64,000 bases of DNA from Leptodactylus fallax (Eukaryota; Chordata; Amphibia; Anura; Leptodactylidae). The notes under the pieces were generated by a model, which was not told the DNA's origin, did not search any database, and saw only the letters and a program-made list of their open reading frames with translations. Every line of letters starts with the position of its first letter. The first letter of the stretch is position 1. The stretch lies in contig CAMRHE010000321.1 in NCBI GenBank assembly GCA_947044405.1, positions 2,046,001-2,110,000 of the forward strand, given 5' to 3'. The position numbers were made by a program, and so were the translations under genes. This document shows, one piece after another, positions 35,626 to 46,662 of this stretch.

Positions 35626-36403
35626 AATGGAGAGTGATACAGATATTCATGTAAACTTAGTTATAGTACTTGCTTAAGTCCATTGTTTATCATTGATGTT
35701 TATCAATTGTGTCATTGAATAAACCATTACTTTCAGCATCATGTTTGGTAAACAGAAATGATACTTGTATTTTCATTTACATTTTACATAGACATCACTG
35801 GATAGTTCATTCCTTCAGTGATTATGCTGCTTGCAACTCAGATCTTCCACAGATTGTTCTTCAGTGGTTTATCTCCTTGTGTAATGGTGCCTTTGTGTGT
35901 GTCCATTTACTAGCATCTGCCCTCTTATAAAGTACAGAAGATTTGGCTTGTCCTGTTTAAGGAATAAGGTTAGGACTCCACTGGGTCCTTTTCTTACTCC
36001 ATGTTGGTTCTCAATCTGTGGTATGGAGTTTTCCACCTAGATAAAAATGGGCCAATATCAGTAAATATAAACACCAAAGTTTTGTAAGAATGTTTGTTTT
36101 ACTTACAAAGATATTGATATTTTGGATTGGACACTTTTTGGAAAGTGATGACCAGCGACAAGCGAGTATCCGTTGCCACTTTTGAATTGATTGAACGTAT
36201 TGATAAAATTATTCTTACCATCGGTTTCTTTCCAGTCAGTTGTATGTATTTATTTATATCCTTTTTATTGCCACAATTGGGAAGAATATGCATGGTATCA
36301 ATTATTTTATGATATTTTTGTTACTAAAGTGACTGGTCCGAGCTGGTAATTTGTTTCCTTGATCATATCATAGGCATGTTTTTAATTGCTTTAGTTAAAT
36401 ATT
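35626..36403. other. Non-coding stretch
   Basis: No gene or repeat arms recognised. Confidence 0.5.
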
Positions 36404-36705
36404 AAAGAGGACCTTTCACCTCCGCCATCTCCAGTTCTTTGCATTTTAGTAGGTGCTACTCCACTGATTCAGGAGCAAACATTTCTGTTAGTAACATCAC
36501 AATTATGTCTCTATTGTCAGGTGGGCGGTATCAGGCATAAGCAAACAGGCAAGGACCACCCAGTTAACAGTGGAGAGCATCATTTTGCTGAAACTAAGAG
36601 AAATGTATTCTCTGGAAAAAAATTCCAACTTCACCAGAATCAGTGGAGCAACACTTATTAGATAATGCAAAGAGATGGTGGGGATGACAAAAGGTCCTCT
36701 TTAAA
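36404..36705. repeat. Palindromic element, GAGGACCTTTCACC family, copy 2, TTAA-flanked
   Basis: TTAAAGAGGACCTTTCACCT at the left and GACAAAAGGTCCTCTTTAAA at the right are inverse with a TTAA at each outer edge. Next inward, ATCTCCAGTTCTTTGCAT faces ATGCAAAGAGATGG. About 300 bp, non-coding. Confidence 0.8.
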
Positions 36706-39254
36706 GGCTCTTGTACAATGGTTTATTAAATCTTGTGTTGTACGGTACAGCTGACTAGTGTATAACTATATACATGCACACATACTGAATAGTTTTGGAT
36801 TGGCTTCTGATTAGAGTCTATAGTTTTCCCCAGCAACCAGACAGGCATGCAATGAGGCTGTCTGCTAATATGTTTCTTCCTGTAAGAGGAAGTGAGTAAG
36901 TTTCTTTCTCACTGATAAATATATGTAAAAGTAAATGTGCGATTTGCATTAATAGCGCAATATAAATAGCATACTATCCCAGTCTCATATTTTAATGATG
37001 TAGGCTGATTTTCTGAGAAAACATTACAGTGTAGAGTACATATAATGGATACTAGTATTTTGGCTTAATGGGAAAAGATCAATGGTTTATTTTCCCATTG
37101 ATACAAATGGAACAGTAAAATAGAAACCAAACACCATCTAATAGATTTTCCTTGTCAGAGGAGAGTGCTGTCCATTTGGCACATGTCTGATCGACATCTA
37201 GAGTGCTGGTCAAAAGTGACAGGTATGAGTAGAAGTAGATCAGATTGAATTTCGCCAATGTTTACTGTACAGATCTGTTCTACATCTGTTGCTTCTGTGG
37301 GGTTTTTTTTTTCAGAGGATTTATTGGTTATAGAGTGACCCTTCAGCCATAATCTGTTACACCAGTTCCCTACTTGATAACTTACCGAATGAAGGTTAGC
37401 CTAAAGTAGGGGCTAGATGGATGGTTTTATTACCACACACTGTTTCCTTGTTTTGTATTATCAGGGAGACATGTAAGTTTTTACAACAGTAGAAACAAGG
37501 CGATAGGAAATTTTGTAAACTTTGATTTATTTTTTTCATAAATCAGTAGTGCAGGTGAAGGGAACAAACTTGCAATATGCTTTAATAAAGAAAAATGCCT
37601 GTGTCTTTAACTACTACTTCTGACTTTACTTCTTATCTGAGTATGGTCCATACCCCGTCCATGAGCAGATCACTTTATAATGAAGTCAATTGAGGTGAGA
37701 AGGGAGACAGAGATATAAAAGTGTCTACAGAATTAAATGAAAGAAGAAAACCGTCTCTCAATAGTTCAAATGTCTCTCTGCTTTGAAGAATTCTATTCTT
37801 CCTCTCCATCCCCTATCTATAGATTTCTATTGTACAGGTTTGATCAGAGACAGAAGGAGGCAAATAAGTGAAAAAAAACAAGCCATTTTCAAGTTTGTTA
37901 TCTTCAGCTGCACTATTGATTTATGAAAAAAATTACATTTTAAGGCATAGCAAAGTTGCCTATTTTTTCTTATTATCGGTGCATTTGCGTTCATTCTTAA
38001 CCGAGACCCAAATACCCTAATCTGTGCTCATTGTATTTCAAAATTATTTTATAGACTCTTTGATGAAGTCCCAAAACCTAGTAGCAATTACCACCAAAGG
38101 GTGGAAAGATGGTTTCTTTCCAGGAAGCATCAATTTTGTCTGTGAAACCAAAAGGGCTTAAAGGTTGCTCCTCTGCTACCTTTAGGTAAGCTCAATCACT
38201 CTGTTCTCCAGGTGGTTTCCAGCAGAAGAGACCAGAGTATCTCTTTAAGGTTTCTGCCGAACTTTTCGATTCAGGAGATTGCAAGAAAACTTTGAAATGA
38301 CCAAATAATGGTTTATTAATTTGTTCTACTAGGTACCCAAACTGTAATTGAGCTCAGGAGACCTGTAAAAGTATGAAGGAAACCTTTAGGCCAAAATTCC
38401 CTTTACTTGAGAAATATTCCACAGACACTGTAAGGGCATGTTCACATGACTGAATTATTATGCACATGTGTATTCCATGCAGAAAACTGGGTATGTGTAT
38501 TTCCCCTCCGTTCACAGATTTTACCATGTGCAGATTTTAAATCCCTGCTTTTGCAGGGATCTGCTTGCAAAATTGTATTCTTGAGAAATATCACTATGTG
38601 TAAATGGATTGCACAGAAAAAAATTCCTCCCAAAAATTAATTATCGGGATGTCTGATTAGGGCCAAAGTCTTTACATATGAACGGAGCACAAGACAAAAA
38701 CAATTAACAGTCCTTTAGTAAATCTTAGCGTCAGCTGTTCCACATATAATCTGAAATAAACATCCTTTAACTCTCTTTTGTGTGTCATGTCACACCATCT
38801 GTCACACACAGAGACCCACATCTGGGTGGAAAAAATATCAACTGTTGCCTAATAGGATAAAAGATCTTAGCTGTAGAAATTTAGCAGCGCTTAAAGAAAA
38901 ATCATCATAAATAATCAGCCCTTTGAAAATCCATATGAAAGGTGCTTGTAAAGAGTTTGACTTACTTTGTTTAATTTCCATTTGCAGTATCCAGATTTAC
39001 ATATATTCTACTTTTTGTATCACGCACAGACCCAGAATGCAGCATCTGGTACATTGATCTTTGCCTGTAGCCATCTCTTGCACAATACATTATGTAGAAA
39101 GGGGACATCATTTATAAAATGGGAGAGTTATTAATCTGCCCCAATGATAATTAGATTTATCTAGGATTTTTTTGCTAATAATATCATACTGGTGCATAGC
39201 TATAGGGGGTGCAGAGGAAGCAATCGCTACCGAGCCCTGGAACCTCCACATGTA
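36706..39254. other. Repeat-poor non-coding stretch
   Basis: About 2.5 kb with no transposon similarity, coding region or RNA gene that I can support; the largest such interval in the window. Confidence 0.5.
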
Positions 39255-39471
39255 CAGTGGGTACGGAAAGTATTTAGACCCCTTTAAATTTTTCACTCTT
39301 TGTTTCATTGCAGCCATTTGCTAAAAGCAAAAAAGTTCATTTTATTTCTCATTAATGTACATTCAGCACCCCATCTTGACAGAAAAAAAACAGAAATGTA
39401 GATATTTTTGCAAATTTATTAAAATAGAAAAACTGAAATATCACATGGCCATAAGTATTCAGACCCTTTTC

Positions 39472-41176
39472 TCAGTATTGAGTAGAAGCACCCTTTTGAG
39501 CTAGTACAGCCATGAGTCTTCTTGGGAATGATGCAACAAGTTTTTCACATCTGGATTTGGGGATCCTCTGCCATTCTTCTTTGCAGATCCTTTCCAGTTC
39601 CGTCAGGTTGGATGTTGAACGTTGCTGGACAGCCATTTTCAGGTCTCTCCAAAAATGCTCAATTGGGTTGAGGTCAGGGCCCTGGCTGGGCCAGTCAAGA
39701 ATGGTCACAGAGTTGTTCCGAAGCCACTCCTTTGTTATTTTGGCTGTGTGCTTAGGGTCATTGTCTTGTTGGAAGGTGAACCTTCGGCCCAGTCTGAGGT
39801 TCAAAGCACTCTGGAAGAGGTTTTCTTCCAGGATATCTCTGTACTTGGCCGCATTCATCTTTCCTTCAATTGCAACCAGTCGTCCTGTCCCTGCAGCTGA
39901 AAAACACCCCCATAGCATGATGCTGCCACCACCATGTTTCACTGTTGGGATTGTATTGGGCAGGTGATGAGCAGTACCTGGTTGTAACGTCTCTGCCTGT
40001 TCAGGTCTCTGCACCACCCTCCGCCCGCACGCGGCAGCGCAGGAGGCGTGCTCAGTTTGATTCCTTGTTTAAGATTCTTGTTGCTCAGTCTGAACACTGT
40101 CCTAGACTATGTAATTGATTTTCTGCCACACCTGTCTCCTTTACCTTGGTTTTCCTCTGCTCCACTAATAGTTAATTTTAGCCTTACCTGTGTGATTGAC
40201 AGCCTATCGTCCTATCAAGTCTGGGGCGGGTTTTTCCTTCCTATTTATTATTTGCTCACAGTCACATTAGCGCTTGCTATTGCTTCTGTGTACCTGCGTT
40301 TACTCCGTGCTCTTTTGTTACCTGTATTCCTATTCCTGACCTTTGGCTTTGTCTGTGACTATTTTTTTTGGATTGTGATTTTGTACTGCATTGCTCGACT
40401 GTTACCGACCGCTGGGCTAGCTGACCTCCCTTTGTTGTTGTTTGTCCTGTTTGCGTTCTTTGTTGTCACCTATATTTGGAAGGGACTGTCGACTGGTTCC
40501 TGGCTGTCACCTAGGACAGATCGGGCAAGTTAGCCAGGGACAGTGGGGGGTTTTCAGCTTAGGGTCCACTGTCTTGTTGTGCTCCTCCCCCCAGAGTTCT
40601 GCAGCAGCACTGGGGAATTGCTCAACTGGCAATTCCCTTACACTGGTTTTCTCTACACATACCTCTTCGAATTAACGCCAAAAAGTTCAATCTTTGTCTC
40701 ATCAGACTAGAGAATCTTATTTCTCATAGTCTGGGAGTCCTTCATGTGTTTTTTGGCAAACTCTATGCGGGCTTTCATATGTCTTGCACTGAGGAGAGGC
40801 TTCTTTCGGGCCACTCTGCCATAAAGCCCCGACTGGTGGAGGGCTTCAGTGATGGGAGAAAGTTCCACAAAGTCAACTATCTCCCTACTGCATCTCTGGA
40901 GCTCAGCCACAGTGATCTTTGGGTTCTTCTTTACCTTTCTCACCAAGGCTCTTCTCCCACGATTGCTCAGTTTGGCTGGACGCCAGGTCTAGGAAGAGTT
41001 CTGGTCGTCCCAAACTTCTTCCATTTAAGGATTATGGAGGCCACTTTGCTCTTAGGAACCTTGAGTGGTGCAGAAATTCTTTTGTAACCTTGGCCAGATC
41101 TGTGCCTTGCCACAATTCTGTCTCTGAGCTCCTTGGGCAGTTCCTTTGACCTCATGATTCTCATTTGCTCTGACAT
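39472..41176 (-). pseudogene. Tc1-like transposase, family E, interrupted and with stops
   Basis: Starts MSEQMRIMRSKELPKELRDR at 41176, HTH text YKRISAPLKVPKSKVASII, frameshift near 40970. It continues KNPKITVAELQRCSREIVDF and KIELFGVNSKRYV with stops where a Trp before SDET and a residue before RKP should be, and is then cut by the solo LTR. Beyond the insertion it resumes at [31 protein letters not shown] and [15 protein letters not shown], and ends KGASTQY. The second and third catalytic acidic residues remain. Not functional. Confidence 0.92.
39983..40642. mobile_element. Solo LTR (660 bp) inside the family E Tc1 element
   Basis: The segment starts TGTAACGTCTCTGCC and ends AATTCCCTTACA, so its termini are TG...CA with a TGTAA/TTACA inverse pair. 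CTGGT is duplicated on both sides (39978-39982 and 40643-40647), and removing the insert restores the transposase reading text. No internal coding region is attached, so it is the product of LTR-LTR recombination. The hydrophobic 161-codon ORF within it is not considered a gene. It is unrelated by eye to the 795-bp LTR at 8 and 13 kb. Orientation and clade are undetermined; a 5-bp duplication fits gypsy. Confidence 0.85.
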
Positions 41177-41555
41177 GCACTGTGAACTGTGAGGTCTTAT
41201 ATAGACAGGTGTGTGCCTTTCCTAATCAAGTCCAATCAGTTTAATTAAACACAGCTGGACTCCAATGAAGGAGTAGAACCATCTCAAGGAGGATCAGAAG
41301 GAAATGGACAGCATGTGAGTTAAATATGAGTGTCACAGCAAAGGGTCTGAATACTTATGACCATGTGATATTTCAGTTTTTCTATTTTAATAAATTTGCA
41401 AAAATATCTACATTTCAGTTTTTTTTTGTCAAGATGGGGTGCTGAGTGTACATTAATGAGAAATAAAATGAACTTTTTTGCTTTTAGCAAATGGCTGCAA
41501 TGAAACAAAGAGTGAAAAATTTAAAGGGGTTTGAATACTTTCCGTACCCACTGTA

Positions 41556-42448
41556 GGATGCACAGTGCACAAAGTCCTGGCGCGAGATTGTATCAGTGAT
41601 GGTGTTTTGTTACTTATGGAATTCTTTGTTTTCAGGATTCTCTTGATTCTTTTTTTGCTTCTATTCTGATTGTCCTTTGCTTGGTATAATGCTAGTACCT
41701 GTATCTTTCCCTAATACCATCTTCTGCTTTTGCATTGTGTTTGACAAAACTATTGATGATTTGACCTGATAGCTATTACCACCAGCACTGTGGTGGGTGA
41801 ATTTTGGCTTTGTTCCAATTTAACCACAATATTGAGGAAATATGTTGGGGATGAACCATCTTGTACGTTAGTCCTGTTGTGGAGTACCAGTAACACAAAA
41901 ATTGAGTCCTGTAAATGAGAAGCGCAATCCACTGGGCTTTTCCTTTAATATGTCTATTGAACAATACAGTTCACTACTATAGATGCTAAAATGGTTATAT
42001 ACTTCATTTTCAGAATCATGCCGCGGTTCAAACTTTTCTTCTTGTACAAAGTATATTATTGATGGGACTTCTACATTAAGTGCATGCCAAAAGAACTACA
42101 CAAGACATTTTAATATTCAAGGAGATTTTTTTGTAAGCTTTGTTTAGTGTGGTACAAGTGAGCCTTTTATCCTTCAGAAACAAACAGCTCATAGAAAGAA
42201 AATGTACAAAGAAAAAGCATGTGTTAAAACTGCAAAGCAGCCTGTACAAGTTGTCCTTTACTTAACATTAAGAGAGTTAAGGAATAAAGTGTAAGTCACC
42301 AACTTTTGTATATTGTTAACAAATGTGCCTCTCAGATCTCATACAAAGGCCATCATCTGTACAGTAGGTATAGCAGCTTTCATTGTAGGTAAACTATGCA
42401 GCATGGCTTGTGCATTAAGAACACTTCAAGTAGGTACACAAAAACAGT
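41556..42448. other. Non-coding stretch
   Basis: No gene or repeat arms recognised. Confidence 0.5.
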
Positions 42449-42803
42449 GAGGCTAAGGCCCCACGTAGCGAGCCACAGCCAAGAAATGCTGCGGGAAAAA
42501 ACACAGCGGAAACACATCGGGCTTTTTCCTGCAGTGCTTTTCACACACTTTCTGCTTCTATTATACCTATATGTAAAACACCAGCATTTCCATAAGTATA
42601 ATTGACATGCTGCGGTTTACAAAAACGCAAGCATTTTTTAAATCGCAGAATTTCCACTGCAGATTTTTTTTTCTGCAATGTGTGAAAGGGAATAGCCAGA
42701 ATCCCATCCACTTTGCAGGTACTGTAAAATTCTGCGGTTTTTGCCACAGCCTTTCCGCTGCGGCTAAATAGCGGCATTTATGCTATGTGGGGCCCTGGCC
42801 TAA
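42449..42803. repeat. Palindromic MITE-like element, family B copy 3
   Basis: GAGGCTAAGGCCCCACGTAG at the left faces GCTATGTGGGGCCCTGGCCT at the right. This is the clearest pair of ends for the family. The internal order is as in the copy at 25.6 kb. Confidence 0.8.
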
Positions 42804-42820
42804 ATCAGCACTGAGATATA

Positions 42821-43988
42821 CAGTTGTGCTAAAAAAGTTTACATATCCCGGCAGATTTTTTTGTTTTTTGGCCTTGTTGAAATGACCCTGTTCAAAAGTT
42901 CACATACCCCAGTTCTTAATACCGTGTATTGCCCCGTCTAACATCAATGACAGCTTGAGGTCTTTTGTGGTAGTTGTGGATGAGGCTCTTTATTTTCTCA
43001 GATGGTAAAACTGCCCATTCTTCTTGGCAAAAAGTCTCCAGTTCCTGTAAATTCCTGGGCTGTCTTGCATGTACTGCGTGCTTGAGATCTCCCCAGAGTG
43101 GCTCAATGATATTGAGGTGAGGAGACTGAGATGGCCACTCCAGAACCTTCACTTTCTTCTGCTATAGCCAATGACAGGTCGACTTGGACGTCCAAGTACG
43201 TCCCATGCGCAGCTTCCTGGCTGACGAGTGCAAATTTGCCTCCAGTATTTGCAGATAACGTGCTACATTCATCTTTCCTTCAACTTTGACCAAGTTTCCT
43301 GTGCCTTTGAAGCTCACACATTCCCACATCATCAGTGATCCACCTCCGTGCTTTACAGCAGGAATGTTGTTCCTTTCATCATAGGCCTGGTTGACACCTC
43401 TCCAAATGTAACATTTATGGTTGTGGTCAAAATGTTTGATTTTTGTCTCATCACTCCAAATTACCTTGTTCCAGAAGTTTTGAGGCTTGTCTCTCTGCTT
43501 TTTGGCGTATTGAAGGCAAGATTGTTTGTGGCATTTGCGCAGTAATGGCTTTCTTCTGGCAACTCAACCATGCAGCACATTTTTCTTCAAGTACCTCTTA
43601 TTGTGCATCTTGAAACAGCCACACCGATAGTTTTCAGAGAGTCCTGTATTTCAGCTGATGTTATGTGTGGGTTTTTCTTTGCATCCCGAACAATTTTCCG
43701 GGCAGTTGTGGCTGAAATTTTGGTTGGTCTACCTGACCATGGTTTGGTTTCTGGGCATGTTATCAGGCAAAATCACCAGGGTATGTGAACTTATGAATAG
43801 GGTCATTTTGATGTTTTTGGTTGTCATTATGATTTAAAAAGAGAAAACACAGTTTGACAATAAATGGCTTCAACCAACCACTAACCATGAGTGGAGATAA
43901 AGCTTTTGTGTTATCATTCATATTCTCTGAAAAAAGGTCAAAAAACCAAAAAAAATCTGCCGGGTATGTAAACTTTTTAGCACAACTG
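42821..43988 (-). mobile_element. Tc1-like transposon, family F, internally deleted
   Basis: 1,168 bp with TA at 42819-42820 and 43989-43990. Ends are CAGTTGTGCTAAAAAAGTTT and its inverse, with inverted repeats of about 55-60 bp. Shorter than a complete element: the 5' part of the transposase gene and a piece before LEWPSQSP are missing. Confidence 0.9.
42916..43770 (-). pseudogene. Tc1-like transposase, family F, deleted at 5' end and internally
   Basis: The minus strand carries SGRPTKISATTARKIVRDAK, KNPHITSAEIQDSLKTIGVA, WSDETKIKHFDHNHKCYIW, GGGSLMMWECVSFKGTGNLV and LQILEANLHSSARKLRMGRT. It then jumps past the block with the second catalytic Asp to [20 protein letters not shown] and ends GNTRY. 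The N-terminal DNA-binding helices are absent. Several frame changes and a stop before QKKVKVLEW confirm decay. Confidence 0.88.
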
Positions 43989-43990
43989 TA

Positions 43991-44112
43991 TGTAGCAGGC
44001 TTATCTCATATTTATATGAGATAAAAAAAATTGACAAGCGGTAACCCAAGGACTATAAAAAGGTGTAGGTCTGTTCAGCGGTAGTCACCAGTCCTTGGAA
44101 TGCTGCAGTTTT
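43991..44112. other. Short non-coding spacer
   Basis: Nothing recognisable. Confidence 0.4.
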
Positions 44113-44346
44113 TAAAGGGGTATTCCTGTCTTGGGTAGTCAATGGTTGGGGTTATGAAAACAAGATGTGGCTGTTCTGCACTGCTTTATTAACTCCCATA
44201 GAGGTCAGTAGGAAATACGGAAACAGCAGGGGCTACACTGTTTATATTCATGGTGTTTACCTCTATGGGAATTATGGAAATGGCGTAAAACAGCCGTCTC
44301 TGTAGCTGATGACTACCTCAGGGTGGTGAGATAGGAATAGCCCTGC
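44113..44346. repeat. Palindromic MITE-like element with AAAGGGGTATTCCTGTC end
   Basis: TTAAAGGGGTATTCCTGTCT and GGGTAGTC at the left face GACTACCTCAGG and GATAGGAATAGCCCTGC at the right. The interior contains CCATAGAGGTCAG and its inverse CCTCTATGGG around a TGTTT-rich centre. The left edge has TTAA; the right edge is degraded. Confidence 0.6.
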
Positions 44347-46006
44347 AAAGAGGACGTGTCTGCTCTCCTGACCTGTCAGTTTTATGTAAATTCCCCATAA
44401 GATAAAAATACAGGAGTCTCTTTTACTAGCATTCTAGTTGTTTTGTTACTTTCTTATATCTCCTGGAAATGTACAAATCAATTGACAGCTTGGCATTATT
44501 TTTCCTATTGCCAATAGGTTTTGTCCCTACACAGTAGAACACGGTCAGCATTGCTTGTGCATAGTCAGAGTGTATAGGGACCCATCATATTAGCATAAAG
44601 GCATAAGGTTTCAAGTGGCTGATAGACAATGAAGAAAATGTTAAAAGATGATGACAAAACCACTCATTATAATGCTCATTCCATAAAGTACGTGTCATGG
44701 CCTACTGTTTTTTAGATTTTGACAGATTATTTTATGTTAATTTGTCTTTTGAATGAAAGACTATGGTCAATTAATGACTGATTATTGAGGGAAAGGCTGG
44801 GATTACACGTTCCAGATACACCATGACCAAAGTGCCCATAGGATGCAGCCAGAAACTACATCAAGATAGGCATGGTTTTTAAATGGTTGCACCTAAAGGT
44901 GCACAATTCTCAGCCACGTTCCAGAGGCATCTTCGCAGTCTTGCATTATCCAAATGATATACTGAGTAAGGGAAGTATTACTCACCTGTCAATTCTAGAA
45001 CCATCACTTTCATTACATTGGGTGTGTTTTGTTTAACCAGATTCAGCAGTGACATCAGGTTAACAGCACATGACCGCTGTATCCAATCACTGACCTCAAC
45101 AGTCATGTGTTGTTGACATCACGTCGACAGCTCCTGACTACTGCAGACAGTAGGTTGATTTTCAAGTATCAAAACTTTTTCCATATCTGCATGAGGCAGC
45201 ATATCTATAGACATATTGCTGGTCTTCTTCTTTCCTCACTTCTTTATTCTTCATGTTTCCCAATATCATTAATTGCAGTTGTATTTGGCGATACAGATTG
45301 TACATTGTAGACTGTTATTCAGCGCCATTGTAAGGGGAGAGTCTGTGTCAGTGAGAGACAGAGCAGTACAAATGCAGCTCACTCCCATACCCAGGAGCAT
45401 AGGGCTTTAGATCACAGAATAAGTGCATCATTGATTTCGCCACCACTCAATGTATGTTCATCACAACATCTGCTCTAGACATTCCAGCTATTAATTTAAG
45501 TTCTGTGTTATTTACTATTCATTAGTTACTCTATTACTACATTTGTTAGGCTCTGTTCACATTGCCACCAGCAGTGCTATCAATCTCCAACCTATTTGAC
45601 AGAAATAATAGTGCTGTTTCCACCACTATTCTTCTAATCAACATTATGTAAATCACAAAAGAATCCAATTGACTGATTATAAATTTGAAGGGTCTGTCAG
45701 GTGCCAGTGATATCTGTTGTAGGAAGGATCTGGCAGAATGTTGTGACTTCCATATTTCAATTATTGTGAACTCACTTAAAGAAAACCTCCAGTAAAAAAA
45801 ATTGTCTCCTTCTAGGCCTTTCTTGTGTACTATTTACTGGCCACCAGCAAAGGTGTTTGTCACCATCTTCTTGCTTCACCTATTGGGCAGTGTCACTGTC
45901 ACACACATGGGCAGATTTGGCCAGAACGCGACCCACATTATTGTGTAGGGCCCCAGAGATCAGAGAGGCCCTGCAGTCCTGGGTTGTGTTATGGCTATCA
46001 TTTGGA
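44347..46006. other. Non-coding stretch
   Basis: No gene. GGCTCTGTTCACATTGCCAC near 45550 resembles a repeat tip without a partner. Confidence 0.45.
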
Positions 46007-46229
46007 TTATTCCAACAGGTAACAGCTGATATTTACTACTCCCCAATCCCCACATAGTGTGTGGCGTCTCCTGTTCAGGCCGAAGTGGAGATGGGCCTGG
46101 GCAGGAGACACCATACACTGTGTCCAGATGCTGAACAATTGATCAGCAATGTAGTGTGTGGAGGCTTAAATGAAGGCGGCCTGGACAGGAGCGGGGATTG
46201 GTGATTAGTAAATATCAGCTGTTGGAATG
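46007..46229. repeat. Inverted-repeat unit
   Basis: ATTCCAACAGGTAACAGCTG and ATATTTACTACTCCCCAATC at the left are inverse to GGGGATTGGTGATTAGTAAA and TATCAGCTGTTGGAAT at the right. A second pair inside (GGCGTCTCCTGTTCAGGCC and GGCCTGGGCAGGAGACACC) makes a compound hairpin. Confidence 0.65.
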
Positions 46230-46245
46230 ACCAGATGTTCCACTG

Positions 46246-46660
46246 TGGGAAAAATGGACAATATACTGTGTGAGGGCCAAAAAAGGGGACAGTATATCGT
46301 ATGAGGGCCAGAAAAGGGGAAAGTACAGTGTGGGGGACAGTAAAGGGGGCATTATACTGTGGGAGCCAATAAAGGCGCAGTATACTGTATGGGGGTCAGT
46401 AAAGGGGGCAATATAATGTGTGGGAACCAGTAAAGGAAGCTTTATGATGTGTGGGGGTGAAAAAAAGGAACAAAGTACTGTATGGGGGCCAAAAAAGGTG
46501 ACAGTGTACTATGTTGGAGGGAAAAAATGGATGGTAGACTGTGCAAGACCATAAAAAGGGGACAGTATTGGGGGAAGTATACTGTAAAGGGGGTCAGTAT
46601 ACTGTGGGGGCCAGTAAAGGGTAAGCTATACTGTTGCAGTCAGAAAAGGAGGCTTTATAC
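46246..46660. repeat. Degenerate minisatellite, unit about 30-38 bp
   Basis: Roughly a dozen irregular units of the type CAGTATACTGTGTGGGGGCC followed by AGTAAAGGGG. Units vary in length and sequence. The array ends at the Tc1 insertion, and GTAGGGGCCAGTACAG resumes on its other side (48277-48292), so the insertion hit the array edge. Confidence 0.8.
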
Positions 46661-46662
46661 TA

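Larger units (their letters stand above)
39255..41553 (-). mobile_element. Tc1-like transposon, family E, split by a solo LTR
   Basis: Flanked by TA (39253-39254, 41554-41555). Ends are CAGTGGGTACGGAAAGTATT and its inverse, with inverted repeats of about 215 bp. The 2,299-bp length becomes 1,634 bp when the 660-bp LTR and its 5-bp duplication are removed, which is a normal Tc1 length. Confidence 0.93.

Noticed and set aside
39512..39967. 151-codon ORF on the plus strand
   Set aside because: Antisense shadow of the family E transposase.
40048..40533. Hydrophobic 161-codon ORF that looks like a membrane protein
   Set aside because: It lies wholly inside the 660-bp solo LTR (39983-40642). Hydrophobicity comes from T-rich DNA and there are no family motifs.
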